A stretch of 64,000 nucleotides of DNA, from positions 1-64,000 of the forward strand of contig CAJUBE010000010.1 in assembly GCA_910584725.1 (NCBI GenBank). The letters are read 5' to 3'. The translations under genes and the position numbers were made by a program. Below the pieces are notes generated by a model that was given only the letters and a program-made list of their open reading frames with translations, ran no database searches and had not been told where the DNA came from. Origin of the DNA: an uncultured Lachnospiraceae bacterium (GTDB taxonomy: Bacteria; Bacillota; Clostridia; Lachnospirales; Lachnospiraceae). Position 1 is the first letter of the stretch, and each line of letters begins with the position of its first letter. Positions 1 through 8,068 of this stretch are shown here, in pieces.

Positions 1-72
1 GCCATAGGACGGGACGCCAAGAAGCACTAAGTTTCACGCAGGAGAATGCCTGAAACACAGGCATTCTCCGTG
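1..72. repeat. Interspersed stem-loop module, copy A (cut by window start)
   Basis: The right-hand part of the module seen in full at 21069-21413 and 55790-56087. It keeps the second arm AGAAGCACT, the closing arm TTTCACGC, and a second hairpin GAGAATGCCT / AGGCATTCTC with a GAAACAC loop. The third hairpin is not present here. It lies directly upstream of the G3E GTPase gene. Function unknown. Confidence 0.85.
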
Positions 73-112
73 TTATATTATGATATTATAGTTGAGAAAG
101 GAAGGATGTAAC

Positions 113-1309
113 ATGACGAAGATTGATATTTTCTCGGGGTTTTTGGGGGCCGGGAAAACTACGCTGATCAGCAAGCTTTTAAAGGAAGCGCTGGCGGATA
201 CGAAGGTGGTGCTGATTGAGAATGAATTTGGTGAGATCGGCATAGACGGGGGCTTTCTGCAGGAGTCCGGCATTGAGATCAAGGAGATGAATTCCGGCTG
301 TATCTGCTGCTCGCTGGTGGGAGATTTCGGCACGTCCTTAAAGGAGGTGTTAGATACCTATGCGCCGGAGCGCATTCTGATCGAGCCTTCGGGTGTGGGA
401 AAACTTTCCGATGTTATGAAGGCGGTGCAGGACGCCATGACGGACAGGGATGTGCAGTTAAGCAGCGCGGTGGCTGTGGTGGACGCCTGCAAGTGTAAGA
501 TGTATATAAAGAATTTCGGGGAATTTTTTGTCAATCAGATCGAACATGCCGGGACCATTGTCCTTAGCAGGACGGATAAGTTGAGCGAGGAAAAGCTGTC
601 TGCCTGTGTGGCCCTGATACGGGAGCACAATGCCAAGGCCACGATCATCACGACGCCATGGGATGCGCTTGAGGGAAAGGATATTCTGGAAACCATTGAG
701 GGCGCCAAGGATTTGGAGGCGGAACTGATGCAGGAAGTGATGAGGATGCAGGAGGAGCACCACCATCACCACGATCATGGGCCGGACTGCACATGCGGTT
801 GTCATGATCACGACCACGAGGGACATGAGCACCACCATGATCACGAAGGGCATGAGGAGCACGATCATGACCATGGGGGACATGAGCACCACCATGATCA
901 CGAAGGGCATGAGGAGCACGATCATGACCATGAAGGGCATGAGCATCACCATGACCATGAGGAGCACGATCACGACCATGAAGGGCATGAGCACCACCAT
1001 GATCACGAGGGACATGACCATCATCATCACGCGGACGAGGTCTTTACAAGCTGGGGGCTTGAGACGCCTGCGGTTTACACGAAGGAGGAGATATCGCATA
1101 TTCTGGCGGAGCTTGACAGGGAAGATGCGTGCGGTCTGGTGCTCCGCGCGAAGGGGATGGTTCCCGGCGCGGACGGCGGCTGGATTTATTTTGACTATGT
1201 GCCCGAGGAGAGCAATGTCAGGGACGGAAAACCCGGTGTGACGGGAAAGATCTGTGTGATCGGCTCCAAGCTGAAAGAGGAGAAGCTGGCAGAGCTGTTT
1301 GAGAAATAA
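113..1309 (+). CDS. CobW/G3E-family GTPase (zinc metallochaperone type) with long His-rich insert
   Basis: This is a G3E GTPase of the CobW/YjiA/ZNG1 type, a family that moves zinc or other divalent metals to client proteins in the cytoplasm. Walker A GFLGAGKTT is at residues 9-17, and the family metal motif CxCC (CICC) at 63-66. The base-recognition motif appears as SRTD near residue 148. A CobW C-terminal domain closes the protein. Between the two domains, about residues 216-307, lies a His/Asp/Glu-rich insert encoded by 57-bp tandem repeats; it probably binds many metal ions. ATG 113 is chosen over the TTG at 92 because AAGGAAGG sits 8 bases upstream. The next gene is a second G3E protein, so they likely form one metal-homeostasis operon. 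Client protein and metal are inferred, not shown. Confidence 0.9.
   Translation: MTKIDIFSGFLGAGKTTLISKLLKEALADTKVVLIENEFGEIGIDGGFLQESGIEIKEMNSGCICCSLVGDFGTSLKEVLDTYAPERILIEPSGVGKLSDVMKAVQDAMTDRDVQLSSAVAVVDACKCKMYIKNFGEFFVNQIEHAGTIVLSRTDKLSEEKLSACVALIREHNAKATIITTPWDALEGKDILETIEGAKDLEAELMQEVMRMQEEHHHHHDHGPDCTCGCHDHDHEGHEHHHDHEGHEEHDHDHGGHEHHHDHEGHEEHDHDHEGHEHHHDHEEHDHDHEGHEHHHDHEGHDHHHHADEVFTSWGLETPAVYTKEEISHILAELDREDACGLVLRAKGMVPGADGGWIYFDYVPEESNVRDGKPGVTGKICVIGSKLKEEKLAELFEK
824..1032 (+). repeat. 57-bp tandem repeat coding the His-rich insert
   Basis: Repeat units begin with CATGAGCACCACC at 824 and 881 (57 bp each, nearly identical). A shortened 48-bp unit starts at 938 and a partial unit at 986. 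The reading frame is preserved in every unit, so copy number changes would lengthen or shorten the metal-binding insert by 16-19 residues without breaking the gene. Confidence 0.85.
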
Positions 1310-1354
1310 ATAACGAGTTATATTTATATGCAATGAGAAAGGGATGAAGGAAGA

Positions 1355-2284
1355 GTGAAACCGGTCTATATGATTAACGGCTTTTTGGAGAGCGGCAAAA
1401 CGGAGTTTATCACCTACACGCTGGCGCAGCCTTATTTTCAGGTGCGGGGGAAAACGCTGCTCATCCTCTGTGAAGAGGGTGAAAACGAGTATGACCCTGC
1501 GCTTCTTCGGCAGAGCCGCACGGTGTTGGAGCTGATTGACGGGGAGGAGGCATTTACGCCGAATCACCTGATTGAGCTGGAGAAAAAGCATAAGCCGGAG
1601 CGCATTATTATCGAGTATAACGGCATGTGGAATTACAAGGAGATGAAACTTCCGTGGCATTGGAAGATCGAGCAGCAGATCACCACGATCGACGCCTCCA
1701 CTTTTCCCATGTATTTTACGAATATGAAGTCTCTGCTGGCGGAACAGATCAGGAAGTCTGAACTGATTATCTTTAACCGCTGCGACGGGGTGGAGGATCT
1801 CAGCAGTTATAAACGAAACGTGAAGGCGATCAATCCGAAGGCGGAGATTGTCTTTGAGGATTCCAATGGGGAGATCAACGAGATTATGGAGGAGGATCTG
1901 CCCTACGATCTGAAAGCGCAGGTGATAGAACTGGATAACGAACGTTATGGAATCTGGTATCTGGATACGATGGATCACCCGGAGCGCTATGAGGGCAAGA
2001 CGGTTTCCTTTGTGGGGATGGTGCTCAAGCCGAAACAGTTCCCGAAGGATTATTTTGTGCCGGGGCGCATGGCCATGACCTGCTGTGCGGAGGATATGGC
2101 TTTTTTAGGGTATGCCTGTGAGTACGGGGATGCAGCGGCGCTTGAAGAGCAGCAGTGGGTGAAAGTTACGGCGCGTGTGGAAAAATCGTATTTTGAGCAG
2201 TATCAGGGAGAGGGGCCGGTACTGCACGCCTTAAGTGTGGAGCGGACGAAGGCGCCGAAAGAGGAAATCATCAGCTTTGTCTGA
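1355..2284 (+). CDS. G3E-type GTPase domain fused to YcgQ/DUF1980 (TIGR03943)-like C-terminal domain
   Basis: The N-terminal half is a divergent CobW/G3E GTPase: Walker A GFLESGKTEF at residues 9-18 and an NRCD base-recognition motif near residue 146. The family CxCC motif is absent. The C-terminal ~105 residues (from about 200) look like the DUF1980 half of YcgQ proteins: a YEGKTVSFVG strand, then RMAMTCCAED with a Cys pair near 243, then WVKVTARVE and a PVLHALSVE strand. YcgQ-like proteins are usually paired with the permease YcgR and controlled by zinc. The start is GTG 1355, with AAAGGGA at a good distance. It follows the His-rich GTPase by 45 bases. A role in metal handling is inferred from context; the transported or inserted metal is unknown. 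Confidence 0.75.
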   Translation: MKPVYMINGFLESGKTEFITYTLAQPYFQVRGKTLLILCEEGENEYDPALLRQSRTVLELIDGEEAFTPNHLIELEKKHKPERIIIEYNGMWNYKEMKLPWHWKIEQQITTIDASTFPMYFTNMKSLLAEQIRKSELIIFNRCDGVEDLSSYKRNVKAINPKAEIVFEDSNGEINEIMEEDLPYDLKAQVIELDNERYGIWYLDTMDHPERYEGKTVSFVGMVLKPKQFPKDYFVPGRMAMTCCAEDMAFLGYACEYGDAAALEEQQWVKVTARVEKSYFEQYQGEGPVLHALSVERTKAPKEEIISFV

Positions 2285-2306
2285 CAGATGAAAGGTTAAA
2301 AAGGTT

Positions 2307-3239
2307 ATGTTTGGTTACACAGGATTTCAATGGATGTTTCTGTTCTATTTTTACTGTTTCGGGGGCTGGTGCTTCGAGTCAGTATTCGTGTCACTCAAAT
2401 CCCGGAAATGGGTAAACAGGGGCTTTATGAGAGGCCCCTTTTTGCCGCTGTACGGGACAGGGGCGATTATGATGCTGGTAGTATCCATGCCCTTTGTGGA
2501 TAATATACTGCTCACCTATTTTGCGGGTGTGGTCGGCGCGACGGCGCTCGAATATGTGACGGGAGTGGCTATGGAGGCGCTCTTTAAGATGCGATATTGG
2601 GACTATTCGGGGCGGTTTATGAACTACAAGGGCCATATTTGCCTGCGATCCTCGATTGCCTGGGGATTTTTTACTATCCTGATGACAAGAGTCATACACA
2701 GGCCCATTGAGCAGTTGATGTACGCCATGCCGGAAAAGCTGCTGCATCATCTGACTGTGCTGCTGACGGTTTATATTGTGGCTGATTTTACGCTTTCCTT
2801 CAAGGCAGCCCTTGATCTGCGTGACCTTATGGTCAGACTTGTGGGTATGAAGGAGGAGCTTTTGCGTATGCAGAAGCGTCTGGATGTGTTGATTGCGTTT
2901 AACAATGATGAAAAGGAGCAGAAGCGTCTTGACAGGGAGGAGCGCAGGAGCACACGTCTGCGGGATTTGACTGCCGGTCTGGAGCAAGGCTTCGCTATGA
3001 TAAAAGATGCAATTTTAAACAGGCCCTCGGCCTATGGAGAGAACGTCCGGGAGGAGATTGCCGAGCTGCGCGGTAAATTCAGTTCCTATCGGGAGCGAGA
3101 GAGGGGTTATGGCAGACTTCTGGATTTTTACAAGCGTGACATGATCCGAAACAATCCGACCATGCGAAGTGACAAGTACGAGAGCGAGTTTGAGGAGTTG
3201 AAAGAGATGGCAAACGATAAGGCGGACAGAGAGTGGTAA
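2307..3239 (+). CDS. Membrane protein of the putative ABC-transporter type IV family (PF06541-like), coiled-coil tail
   Basis: The N-terminal ~170 residues hold four or five hydrophobic segments and the features I associate with the CmpB-like family: FGGWCFESVFVSL near the start, NRGFMRGPFLPLYG at about 36-50, and EYVTGVAMEALF further on. The last ~130 residues are charged and probably coiled coil, facing the cytoplasm. The family is common in Clostridia and has no firmly established function. The gene starts 22 bases after the metal GTPase and may belong to the same transcript. It converges with the PHP gene, leaving only 10 bases between the two stop codons. Confidence 0.7.
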   Translation: MFGYTGFQWMFLFYFYCFGGWCFESVFVSLKSRKWVNRGFMRGPFLPLYGTGAIMMLVVSMPFVDNILLTYFAGVVGATALEYVTGVAMEALFKMRYWDYSGRFMNYKGHICLRSSIAWGFFTILMTRVIHRPIEQLMYAMPEKLLHHLTVLLTVYIVADFTLSFKAALDLRDLMVRLVGMKEELLRMQKRLDVLIAFNNDEKEQKRLDREERRSTRLRDLTAGLEQGFAMIKDAILNRPSAYGENVREEIAELRGKFSSYRERERGYGRLLDFYKRDMIRNNPTMRSDKYESEFEELKEMANDKADREW

Positions 3240-3249
3240 TGTGTCTGCC

Positions 3250-4080
3250 TCAGTCGTCTCCCAGTGGAATGTAGCGGGGGTTTTTGCGTTTTCCGGCGCG
3301 GATAGAGTCCAGAAGTTCATTTTCCATCAGCTCAAAGTTGCGTGCCTTGCGGCGAAACAGCGCAAGAAACTTATTGTAGAGCCAGAAGGAGTATACCAGC
3401 ACGTTGTTCGCTTTTCCAAGCTTTGCTTTCGTGGTGTGCATATAGTGGCGGCCGCCGATCATGGTGGGTTTGCCGGATCGGATATAGTTGATTAAATCCG
3501 TCTCCGTTTTAATATCTTCCTGCAGAATCGTGTATCCGAAACCGGCGCAGTCTTCCTTGTGAGAGTCGCTGCCGCCGAAGCAGGGCAGGTTATATTTTTT
3601 TGCAAGCGCCATGGCGCGCATGTTGGAATCCGCGTCTTCACAGGCGTTGTAGCCCTCTACAAAATCAAATTTGTGGTAGATATGCTTGTAGAGCTTACCC
3701 CGCAGTGTGTCGCAGATGCTCAAAAACTTTTCCCCGCAGGGGTGTGCAGGTCCGATGATTCCGCCGTAAAAATGTACGATCTCTATGAGAAGAATGATGG
3801 GCAGACCGCGCAGCTCCAAAATCGGCAGGCTGACGCCGGTGGGCATGACAATGAGCATGTGTCCCGCATTGATCGTATCATATTCAATTCCTTTCAGAAC
3901 AACAAAATCGTCCGGCTTTTCCTTACATTTTTTATAATAGCGGTAGGCTTTGTAGGAGTTATGGTCAGTGATGAGCATTCCCTGATAGCCTTTTTGCTTC
4001 AAAATCGAAATGTTCTCCAATAATTCCAGCTTCCCGTCAGGGGAGCCTTCTTTTGTGTGACAGTGCATGTCCAGCTTCAT
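3250..4080 (-). CDS. PHP-domain metal-dependent phosphoesterase
   Basis: A PHP-superfamily protein, whose members use a cluster of His/Asp side chains to bind metal ions and hydrolyse phosphoesters. Visible ligands are DMHCHTKEGSPDG at residues 4-16, ITDHNSY near 38-44, GPAHPCGE in the middle and GGSDSHKED in the last third. The C-terminal ~60 residues are basic and not part of the core fold. The ATG is preceded on its own strand by AGAGGAATTGCT. Substrate unknown; the family includes 3',5'-nucleotide phosphatases and histidinol phosphatases. Confidence 0.8.
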   Translation of the reverse strand: MKLDMHCHTKEGSPDGKLELLENISILKQKGYQGMLITDHNSYKAYRYYKKCKEKPDDFVVLKGIEYDTINAGHMLIVMPTGVSLPILELRGLPIILLIEIVHFYGGIIGPAHPCGEKFLSICDTLRGKLYKHIYHKFDFVEGYNACEDADSNMRAMALAKKYNLPCFGGSDSHKEDCAGFGYTILQEDIKTETDLINYIRSGKPTMIGGRHYMHTTKAKLGKANNVLVYSFWLYNKFLALFRRKARNFELMENELLDSIRAGKRKNPRYIPLGDD

Positions 4081-4180
4081 AGCAATTCCTCTTTTACCGT
4101 TTTTTCTTATCTATTCTACCCTTTTTTTGTAGGAAATGCTACTGGTTTTTTCAGGATAGACAAATTGTGCCTTTTTGGAA

Positions 4181-4208
4181 GCATAACTTGGACAATGTCT
4201 CATATATT
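4181..4208 (+). promoter_or_regulatory. Candidate sigma-E promoter of the spoIIIA operon
   Basis: GCATAAC (-35, 4181-4187) and CATATATT (-10, 4201-4208) are separated by 13 bases. This is close to the mother-cell sigma-E pattern (about KMATATW and CATACAHT). The same decamer CATATATTGT occurs upstream of spoIIM. An imperfect hairpin, CACCATGC / GCATGGTG, lies between this promoter and the gene start. Confidence 0.6.
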
Positions 4209-4267
4209 GTAATGGGACAACGCACCATGCCCTTGCCGCATGGTGACGGCGGCAAGGGGGGATGGGA

Positions 4268-5218
4268 ATGCGCGAAGAGGAGATTCTTTCCCTGTTTCCG
4301 GAGAAAAGCCGGGACAGATGGCGGGAAGTGGCGGGGCAGGCCAAGCGCCTTCAGGAGATCAGGCTCCGCGCGGACATGCCATTGACTATAATAGTTGATG
4401 ATAGGGAGATTTTTGTGGATGAGCGGGGAGAGCTTGTGGACAGGCCGGAAGAGGCGGCCAGACCTACCTCGGAAGAACTGGAAAATGTACTTGGGCATCT
4501 GTGCAGATATTCCGCATACGCATTCGCAGAGGAAATCAGGCAGGGCTTTTTGACCGTGCAGGGAGGACACCGGGTAGGACTGGCCGGTCAGGTAATTTTG
4601 GACGGGGACGGTCGGATTAAAAATATGAAATACATACGTTATTTAAACATCCGCATTGCCCATCAGATACGGGGCGCTGCGGACGCACTGATGCCGTATT
4701 TGTTTGAGGAGGGGCTGGTGATGAGCACGCTTCTGATTTCCCCGCCGGGCTGCGGAAAGACAACGATGCTCAGGGATCTCATCAGGCAGGTGTCAAATGG
4801 AACGAAATACGGGCCGGGGGTCAATGTGAGTGTGGTGGACGAACGCTCAGAAATTGCGGGAAGTTATCTTGGCGTATCACAGAACGATGTGGGAATCCGC
4901 ACGGATGTACTGGACGGCTGTCCGAAGGTGGAGGGTATGATGCGGTTGATCCGTTCCATGGCGCCGCGGGTGCTGGCGGTGGACGAGGTGGGGAGCCTGG
5001 CGGACGCGCAGGCCCTGCAGATGGCCGGCGGATGCGGCTGTAGGCTGCTGGCCACCATTCACGGCGGCTCTATGGAGGAAGTAAAACAAAAAGATTACAT
5101 GCGTTACATAATAGAGCAGAGGATGTTTGAACGGTATGTGATGCTGGACCGGAGGCAGGGCGCGAGCCGGATTGTGGAGATTTATGACGGGGAAGGAAAG
5201 CCATGTACAAGGCAGTAG
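4268..5218 (+). CDS. spoIIIAA: Stage III sporulation protein AA, ATPase of the SpoIIIA-SpoIIQ channel
   Basis: Secretion-type ATPase thought to power the channel that links mother cell and forespore during engulfment; it acts on the mother-cell side. The P-loop PPGCGKTT lies near residues 158-165, the Walker B-like VLAVDEVG follows about 80 residues later, and ATIHGGS is the conserved downstream His motif. Length (316 aa) is normal. ATG 4268 has GGGGG six bases upstream; ATG 4262 abuts that site and is less likely. The spoIIIAB start overlaps its 3' end, which is the usual arrangement. A sigma-E-like promoter lies upstream. Confidence 0.95.
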   Translation: MREEEILSLFPEKSRDRWREVAGQAKRLQEIRLRADMPLTIIVDDREIFVDERGELVDRPEEAARPTSEELENVLGHLCRYSAYAFAEEIRQGFLTVQGGHRVGLAGQVILDGDGRIKNMKYIRYLNIRIAHQIRGAADALMPYLFEEGLVMSTLLISPPGCGKTTMLRDLIRQVSNGTKYGPGVNVSVVDERSEIAGSYLGVSQNDVGIRTDVLDGCPKVEGMMRLIRSMAPRVLAVDEVGSLADAQALQMAGGCGCRLLATIHGGSMEEVKQKDYMRYIIEQRMFERYVMLDRRQGASRIVEIYDGEGKPCTRQ

Positions 5219-5721
5219 GGTTTTTGTGTATTGTGATTGGATGTGCCGGATGGGGCCACAGCCTGGCGGCGCGGGAGAAGGAAAGGGTGAGACATCTGGG
5301 GGCGCTCTCCCGTATCCTTTTCAGGATGCAGAGTGATATATCCTACGGAAAACATACGATGCCGGAAATCTGTCTGATGCTGGCAGAGTTAAATATCGAA
5401 TGTTATTCAGAATGCTTCAGACGAATTTATGAGCGGACGGTGGGAGCGAATGGCATGGATTTCCCAAAGGTCTGGGAGGAGGAGCTGCAAAAGTGCATGG
5501 AGCCGTATCCCCTGCGCGAAGATGAGAAGCGGACGGTGACGGAGCTTGCGAAAAGCCTGCATTTTCGGGATGAGGGCGGACAGGCCGGGCGTATTGGACA
5601 GGCGGGGCGCTTTCTGGAAGACAGATGTCGGAAGGCGGAGGAGACCTGCGAAAATAAATCCAAAATGATACACAGCGTCAGCATACTGACGGGGCTGCTT
5701 TTGGCAATTTTGCTGCTGTGA
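5203..5721 (+). CDS. spoIIIAB: Stage III sporulation protein AB
   Basis: Membrane protein of the SpoIIIA complex, related to GspF-like secretion platform proteins. It has an N-terminal hydrophobic segment (residues 2-20), a helical soluble middle, and a C-terminal hydrophobic segment ending in LTGLLLAILLL, giving the typical hairpin topology. 172 aa is the usual size. It starts inside the end of spoIIIAA (16-base overlap) behind GGGGAAGGAAAG, so translation is probably coupled. Confidence 0.93.
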   Translation: MYKAVGFLCIVIGCAGWGHSLAAREKERVRHLGALSRILFRMQSDISYGKHTMPEICLMLAELNIECYSECFRRIYERTVGANGMDFPKVWEEELQKCMEPYPLREDEKRTVTELAKSLHFRDEGGQAGRIGQAGRFLEDRCRKAEETCENKSKMIHSVSILTGLLLAILLL

Positions 5722-5737
5722 GGGACGGGGAGGACGG

Positions 5738-5932
5738 ATGAGCGTTAGTTTGATTTTTAAGATAGCGGCGGTCGGTATCTTAGTCACAATATTAAATCAA
5801 GTTTTAAAACATAGCGGCAGAGAGGATCATGCCTTTCTAATCAGCCTTGCGGGGTTAATTCTTGTTTTAACATGGATTATTCCTTATATATATGATCTGT
5901 TTGTGATGATGCAGACACTGTTTGAGCTGTGA
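5738..5932 (+). CDS. spoIIIAC: Stage III sporulation protein AC
   Basis: A 64-residue protein with two membrane segments (about 4-22 and 33-52), the standard size and topology of SpoIIIAC. It contains the family-like stretch ILNQVLKHSGREDHAFLIS. Together with AD and AE it forms the membrane part of the SpoIIIA channel. The ribosome site GGGGAGGA lies just before ATG 5738. It sits 16 bases after spoIIIAB. Confidence 0.92.
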   Translation: MSVSLIFKIAAVGILVTILNQVLKHSGREDHAFLISLAGLILVLTWIIPYIYDLFVMMQTLFEL

Positions 5933-6010
5933 TCGGATGGAATCCTACGGTGCCATCGCGGGCGTGGCTTCGCAGGCTTGGCAGATAAGAAGCGGGGAGG
6001 GAAAGACGGT

Positions 6011-6397
6011 ATGGATATGGTGAAAGCCGGAATTGTCGGTGTGGTCGGCGTACTGCTTGCGGTGTCGTTAAAGAGCCACAAGGCGGAATATGGCATGTAT
6101 GTGGCACTTGCAGTCTGTTTTGTACTACTGGAATATATCATGCGTTATTTTATGCAGATATTGTCAGGTATGGAGTTGCTGCGGGGCTACCTGCGGGATA
6201 ATTACAGTTATCTGGCGCTGCTTTTAAAGGCGGTGGGTGCGACTTACGCCTGCGAGTTCTGCGCGGGAATCTGTAAGGATGCGGGGTACGCTGGTGTGGC
6301 GGGACAGGTGGAGATGCTTGGCAAGCTCTATATTCTTTCCATGGGAATGCCGGTGCTGTTTTCCCTGATGGAGAGCATTCAATCGATAGGGGGTTAG
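6011..6397 (+). CDS. spoIIIAD: Stage III sporulation protein AD
   Basis: Multi-spanning membrane protein of the SpoIIIA channel with about four hydrophobic segments. It starts MDMVKAGIVGVVGVLLAV, as usual for SpoIIIAD, and is 128 aa long. ATG 6011 is preferred over an upstream TTG at 5978 because GGAGGG lies 9 bases before it. The 78-base gap to spoIIIAC is the longest inside the operon and shows no gene. Confidence 0.92.
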   Translation: MDMVKAGIVGVVGVLLAVSLKSHKAEYGMYVALAVCFVLLEYIMRYFMQILSGMELLRGYLRDNYSYLALLLKAVGATYACEFCAGICKDAGYAGVAGQVEMLGKLYILSMGMPVLFSLMESIQSIGG

Positions 6398-6401
6398 ACG
6401 G

Positions 6402-7472
6402 ATGGGGTCGCAGGATAGTGCGCTTGTGTGGGAGCAGATGGGAATGGACGCGGTTGCCAGGGATTTTGAGAGACTGTTTCCCGCCTATTCTTTTGACGGG
6501 GAGGCGGTGCTGGCCGATATTATGGGCGGCCGGCTGGGGGAGGCGCTGAAAAAGCTGGCGGGCGGTGTGTTTGACGCCGTTTTGTTTCAGAGAGATGAAT
6601 ACCGGACGTTATTTTTTACTATTTTGGTTCTGGGAGTGGCGGCAGCTCTTTTTTCAAACTTTGCCGACCTGTTCCGCGACCATCAGGTATCGGATATCGC
6701 CTTTTATTTTGTGTATCTGCTGCTGATTGCGGTGCTCCTAAAATTTTTTGCGCAGACGACGGGTGCGGTGAAGGAAATTTTAAATGGCGTGGTGACGTTT
6801 GTCAGGCTTTATATTCCCACTTATATTCTGGCCGTCGGGAGCGCCTCGGGCGTTTTTTCGGCTTCGGTGTATTATCAGCTCCTTCTGGTGGCGGTCTATC
6901 TGATTGAGTGGGGCTACCTTACGGTGCTGGTGCCGTTTGTTTATGCTTACGTCCTTTTGACGGTGATCAACGGCATCTGGATGGAGGAAAAGCTGACGCT
7001 GCTTTTGGAGCTTTTGGAGAAGGTGATCAAAGGCAGTCTGAAAGCGTCCGCCTGGTTGATTACCGGGTTTAGTCTTTTACAGTCAATGATATCGCCTGTT
7101 ATTGATTCGCTGCAGTCAACGGCTGTAAAGAAGGCGCTCTCCGCAATGCCGGGGATTGGCGGGCTGACAGAGGGGATGTTTGAGATGGTGCTGGGTTCTG
7201 CGGTGCTGGTGAAAAACAGTCTGGGGATTTTTATGACTTTTATACTGATTGCGCTCTGTGCGGCGCCTATTTTAAAAATTGCCATGACGGCCTGTGTGAT
7301 TAAGCTGAGCGCGGCTCTGATCGGTATCATAAGCGACAAGCGCATGACAAACTGCGCAAGCCGGGTGGGGGAGGGCAATCTGATGCTTCTGCGGATTGCG
7401 CTGACTTCTGTGGGGATGTTTTTGATTCAGGCGGCTATTATCAGTTATTCCACAGGACATGCCGTGCGCTGA
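6402..7472 (+). CDS. spoIIIAE: Stage III sporulation protein AE
   Basis: Large polytopic membrane protein of the SpoIIIA channel. Hydrophobic segments start near residue 68 and continue to the C-terminus, ending in IQAAIISYSTGHAV. Residues 1-60 are soluble with no cleavable signal peptide, whereas the B. subtilis protein is longer and begins with one. The 356-aa length fits a protein lacking that signal. ATAGGGGGT lies 8 bases before ATG 6402. The gene begins 4 bases after spoIIIAD ends. Confidence 0.92.
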   Translation: MGSQDSALVWEQMGMDAVARDFERLFPAYSFDGEAVLADIMGGRLGEALKKLAGGVFDAVLFQRDEYRTLFFTILVLGVAAALFSNFADLFRDHQVSDIAFYFVYLLLIAVLLKFFAQTTGAVKEILNGVVTFVRLYIPTYILAVGSASGVFSASVYYQLLLVAVYLIEWGYLTVLVPFVYAYVLLTVINGIWMEEKLTLLLELLEKVIKGSLKASAWLITGFSLLQSMISPVIDSLQSTAVKKALSAMPGIGGLTEGMFEMVLGSAVLVKNSLGIFMTFILIALCAAPILKIAMTACVIKLSAALIGIISDKRMTNCASRVGEGNLMLLRIALTSVGMFLIQAAIISYSTGHAVR

Positions 7473-7486
7473 ACGGAGGTGGGGAA

Positions 7487-8068
7487 ATGCTTGACACGAT
7501 CAGGGAGATCGGTATTTTTATGATTGCGGCGCAGGCAGTCGTGCATTTCGCGCCCGGAAGACAGTATGAAAAGTATATCAAGTCCGTGTCGGGTATTATA
7601 ATACTGCTTCTTTTTTTACAGCCTGTTTTGCGTTTTTCGGGAATCGTGTGGGAGGAGCCGCAGGCGCTTTTGGAGAAATGGGGAGAGCTGACGGATATGC
7701 CGGATTTTTCGGAAAAGCTGCAGGGAGACGGCGTGACGGAGGAAGTGGTCAAGCGGATGGAGGCGGAAATAGAGGAACGACTAAATCGGGAACTGGAGGT
7801 GGATGCGTACTATGTAAGCCGCGTTTCCATACGATTTACACAGGAACAGGGTCAGGAGAAGGGCTCTCTTTTGCCGGAGCTTGCCGTTTGGATGAAGGAG
7901 AGAGCGGGGGCGGAAGAAGACGGGCAGATCGGGATTGAAGAAATTGTGATCGGACAGCCGCCGGAATCTGCGGCGGATGAGACCTTTTCCTCTTATCGCG
8001 CCCGGTTTGCCGTGCTTTTGGGGATGGAGGAAGAGCGTGTGGAGGTGAGACAGGATGGGAGAGGCTAA
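7487..8068 (+). CDS. spoIIIAF: Stage III sporulation protein AF
   Basis: Two N-terminal membrane segments (about residues 6-24 and 36-54) are followed by a soluble ~130-residue domain. This is the SpoIIIAF layout, whose soluble part has the ring-building fold shared with SpoIIIAG/AH and secretion rings. The start is ATG 7487 with GGAGG just upstream. The last codons overlap the spoIIIAG start by 14 bases. Sequence conservation in this family is low, so the call rests on operon position and topology. Confidence 0.88.
   Translation: MLDTIREIGIFMIAAQAVVHFAPGRQYEKYIKSVSGIIILLLFLQPVLRFSGIVWEEPQALLEKWGELTDMPDFSEKLQGDGVTEEVVKRMEAEIEERLNRELEVDAYYVSRVSIRFTQEQGQEKGSLLPELAVWMKERAGAEEDGQIGIEEIVIGQPPESAADETFSSYRARFAVLLGMEEERVEVRQDGRG

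Noticed and set aside
458..1978. Long 506-codon open frame on the minus strand across the two GTPase genes
   Set aside because: It is antisense to two clear G3E genes; its Met/Val-rich stretch is simply the His/Asp codon repeat read backwards, and it has no family similarity.
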